A stretch of DNA of 34,207 nucleotides from an uncultured Oscillospiraceae bacterium (GTDB lineage Bacteria; Bacillota; Clostridia; Oscillospirales; Oscillospiraceae): positions 1 through 34,207 of the forward strand of contig CAKUHV010000004.1 in the NCBI GenBank assembly GCA_934659445.1. The letters run 5' to 3'. The translations under genes were made by a program, and so were the position numbers. This document shows, in pieces, positions 33,724 through 34,207 of the stretch. The notes beneath the pieces were generated by a model, which saw only the letters and a program-made list of their open reading frames with translations, did no database searches and had not been told where the DNA came from. Numbering within the stretch: the first letter of the stretch is position 1; the number at the start of each line of letters is the position of its first letter.

Positions 33724-33761
33724 AAAAAGGCCCGCACTACCGAATTACGGCAGTACGGGCC
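33724..33761 (-). terminator. Intrinsic terminator downstream of the vapD-like gene
   Basis: GGCCCG-type arms (33748-33761 and 33729-33742) pair with two mismatches around a 5-base loop, and TTTTT (33728-33724) follows on the minus strand. The hairpin also lies about 75 bases after the rpoN stop and may serve that convergent gene, but the plus-strand side lacks a T-run. The remaining gap 33656-33723 is AT-rich and holds nothing I recognise. Confidence 0.85.
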
Positions 33762-33771
33762 AGAAATAATG

Positions 33772-33798
33772 TGTCTCGATTCGAGACAAATTTCGACA
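33772..33798 (-). repeat. Dispersed palindromic repeat, copy 2
   Basis: Contains the perfect odd-centred palindrome TGTCTCGATTCGAGACA (33772-33788) flanked by AATTTCGACA. Its reverse complement matches 20501-20527 at about 23 of 27 positions. It lies between the vapD-like stop codon and the terminator. Confidence 0.7.
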
Positions 33799-33802
33799 GT
33801 GA

Positions 33803-34138
33803 TCACAGCCTGACGGGATCTTCAACTTCTTCGATGAACAGATCCATCAGGTCATGGTTGGCTCCAACATTGGTTACTTCAAAATGGTTGACGCAGTGCT
33901 GAAGCCACGGGAAGGTATCGCTCATATCCCGGATCAGATCGAAAATCTCCAAGTCTGTGGTTTTATATAGAGAATGATAGCCGGAATACTGCTCATGTGA
34001 GAAGCTGCGCCTGATCAAGAATTTCTGTATCTTCTCATAAGCGCCTTTGGGGCGGGATTTGGAATAGTGTTCTTCCAAATCCTTGATCCGCAAATCAAAA
34101 TAAAGAGCCTTAAAACGCTTGGCTTCTTTCCTCGCCAT
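33803..34138 (-). CDS. VapD-like protein (Cas2-fold endoribonuclease candidate)
   Basis: An 111-aa protein that looks like the VapD family: the ALYFDLRIKDLEEHY opening corresponds to the beta-strand with conserved Asp of VapD/Cas2-like ferredoxin folds. AYEKIQKFLIRRSFSHEQYSGYHS then follows (about residues 33-56), and the C-terminal half has MSDTFPWLQHCVNHFEV, like the VapD 'LPW' region. VapD from Haemophilus and Helicobacter is an RNase, often a toxin. The start ATG overlaps the stop of an upstream small gene (TAATG), a layout typical of toxin-antitoxin pairs. Function is inferred from fold resemblance and context. Confidence 0.75.
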   Translation of the reverse strand: MARKEAKRFKALYFDLRIKDLEEHYSKSRPKGAYEKIQKFLIRRSFSHEQYSGYHSLYKTTDLEIFDLIRDMSDTFPWLQHCVNHFEVTNVGANHDLMDLFIEEVEDPVRL

Positions 34139-34206
34139 TATGCAGCACTCTCACGGTGGGCATAGTGATAGAGAACATCCTCCACAGTGAAGTCCGTTTC
34201 GTTCTC
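34138..34206 (-). CDS. 3' end of a small gene coupled to the vapD-like gene (putative antitoxin)
   Basis: The minus strand reads 22 codons (ENETDFTVEDVLYHYAHRES then AA) to a TAA that shares one base with the next ATG. The 5' part lies beyond the right edge. Its size and domain cannot be judged; calling it an antitoxin rests only on the coupled arrangement. Confidence 0.55.
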   Translation of the reverse strand, partial: ENETDFTVEDVLYHYAHRESAA

Positions 34207-34207
34207 A

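Noticed and set aside
1-34207. CRISPR array
   Set aside because: I found no regularly spaced repeats; the VapD-like protein resembles Cas2 in fold only and has no cas genes nearby.

Overview
The window is high-GC, tightly packed DNA from what looks like a gut-type member of the Bacillota (Clostridia, most likely Oscillospirales). This is inferred from the gene families: a split PurH with a separate IMP cyclohydrolase, a single-chain PurL, class 1B PyrD/PyrK, a solo Spo0A DNA-binding domain protein and a TnpW-type transposon protein. AGGAGG-type ribosome binding sites also fit. I have no species-level evidence.

Region 1 (1-17951, all minus strand) holds two adjacent nucleotide operons. The upstream one, pyrC-carB-pyrK-pyrD-pyrF-pyrE-pyrB-pyrI, makes UMP. 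It starts from a strong sigma-A type promoter at 17923-17951; carA is not in the window. The downstream one, purE-purC-purF-purM-purN-IMP cyclohydrolase-purH-purD-purL, runs from AIR carboxylation to IMP and leaves the window inside purL. Between them lie a promoter (8885-8913), a ZTP (pfl) riboswitch aptamer (8792-8866) and an overlapping intrinsic terminator (8742-8796). The purine operon is therefore probably switched on when the intermediate ZMP/ZTP builds up, a sign of 10-formyl-THF shortage.

Region 2 (about 18000-21300) is a tRNA spot with a mobile-element remnant. A strong promoter drives a broken tRNA 5' half and an intact tRNA-Ala(CGC) with its terminator. A large serine recombinase gene ends inside that terminator. 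Next come a TnpW-like small protein, a cluster of dyad-symmetric elements and a solo Spo0A C-terminal-domain protein.

Region 3 (21304-33655) looks like a self-contained sigma-54 peptide-uptake circuit. A minus-strand operon encodes a peptide-binding lipoprotein, two permeases, two ATPases and an M81 (MlrC-like) metallopeptidase. Its promoter is a sigma-54 type -24/-12 element (28632-28648) preceded by repeated CGGAA-N5-TTCCG dyads. Two of those dyads lie inside the 3' end of the neighbouring regulator gene. Upstream are an NtrC-family activator with an intact GAFTGA loop and a membrane histidine kinase carrying a periplasmic solute-binding domain. A divergent rpoN gene encodes sigma-54 itself. 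The likely logic is that the kinase senses an external amino acid or peptide, the activator binds the dyads, local or global sigma-54 transcribes the transporter, and the peptidase processes the imported substrate.

Region 4 (33656-34207) holds a VapD-type protein translationally coupled to the tail of an upstream small gene (toxin-antitoxin-like layout), followed by a terminator and a palindromic repeat. That repeat is shared, in opposite orientation, with the mobile remnant 13 kb away.
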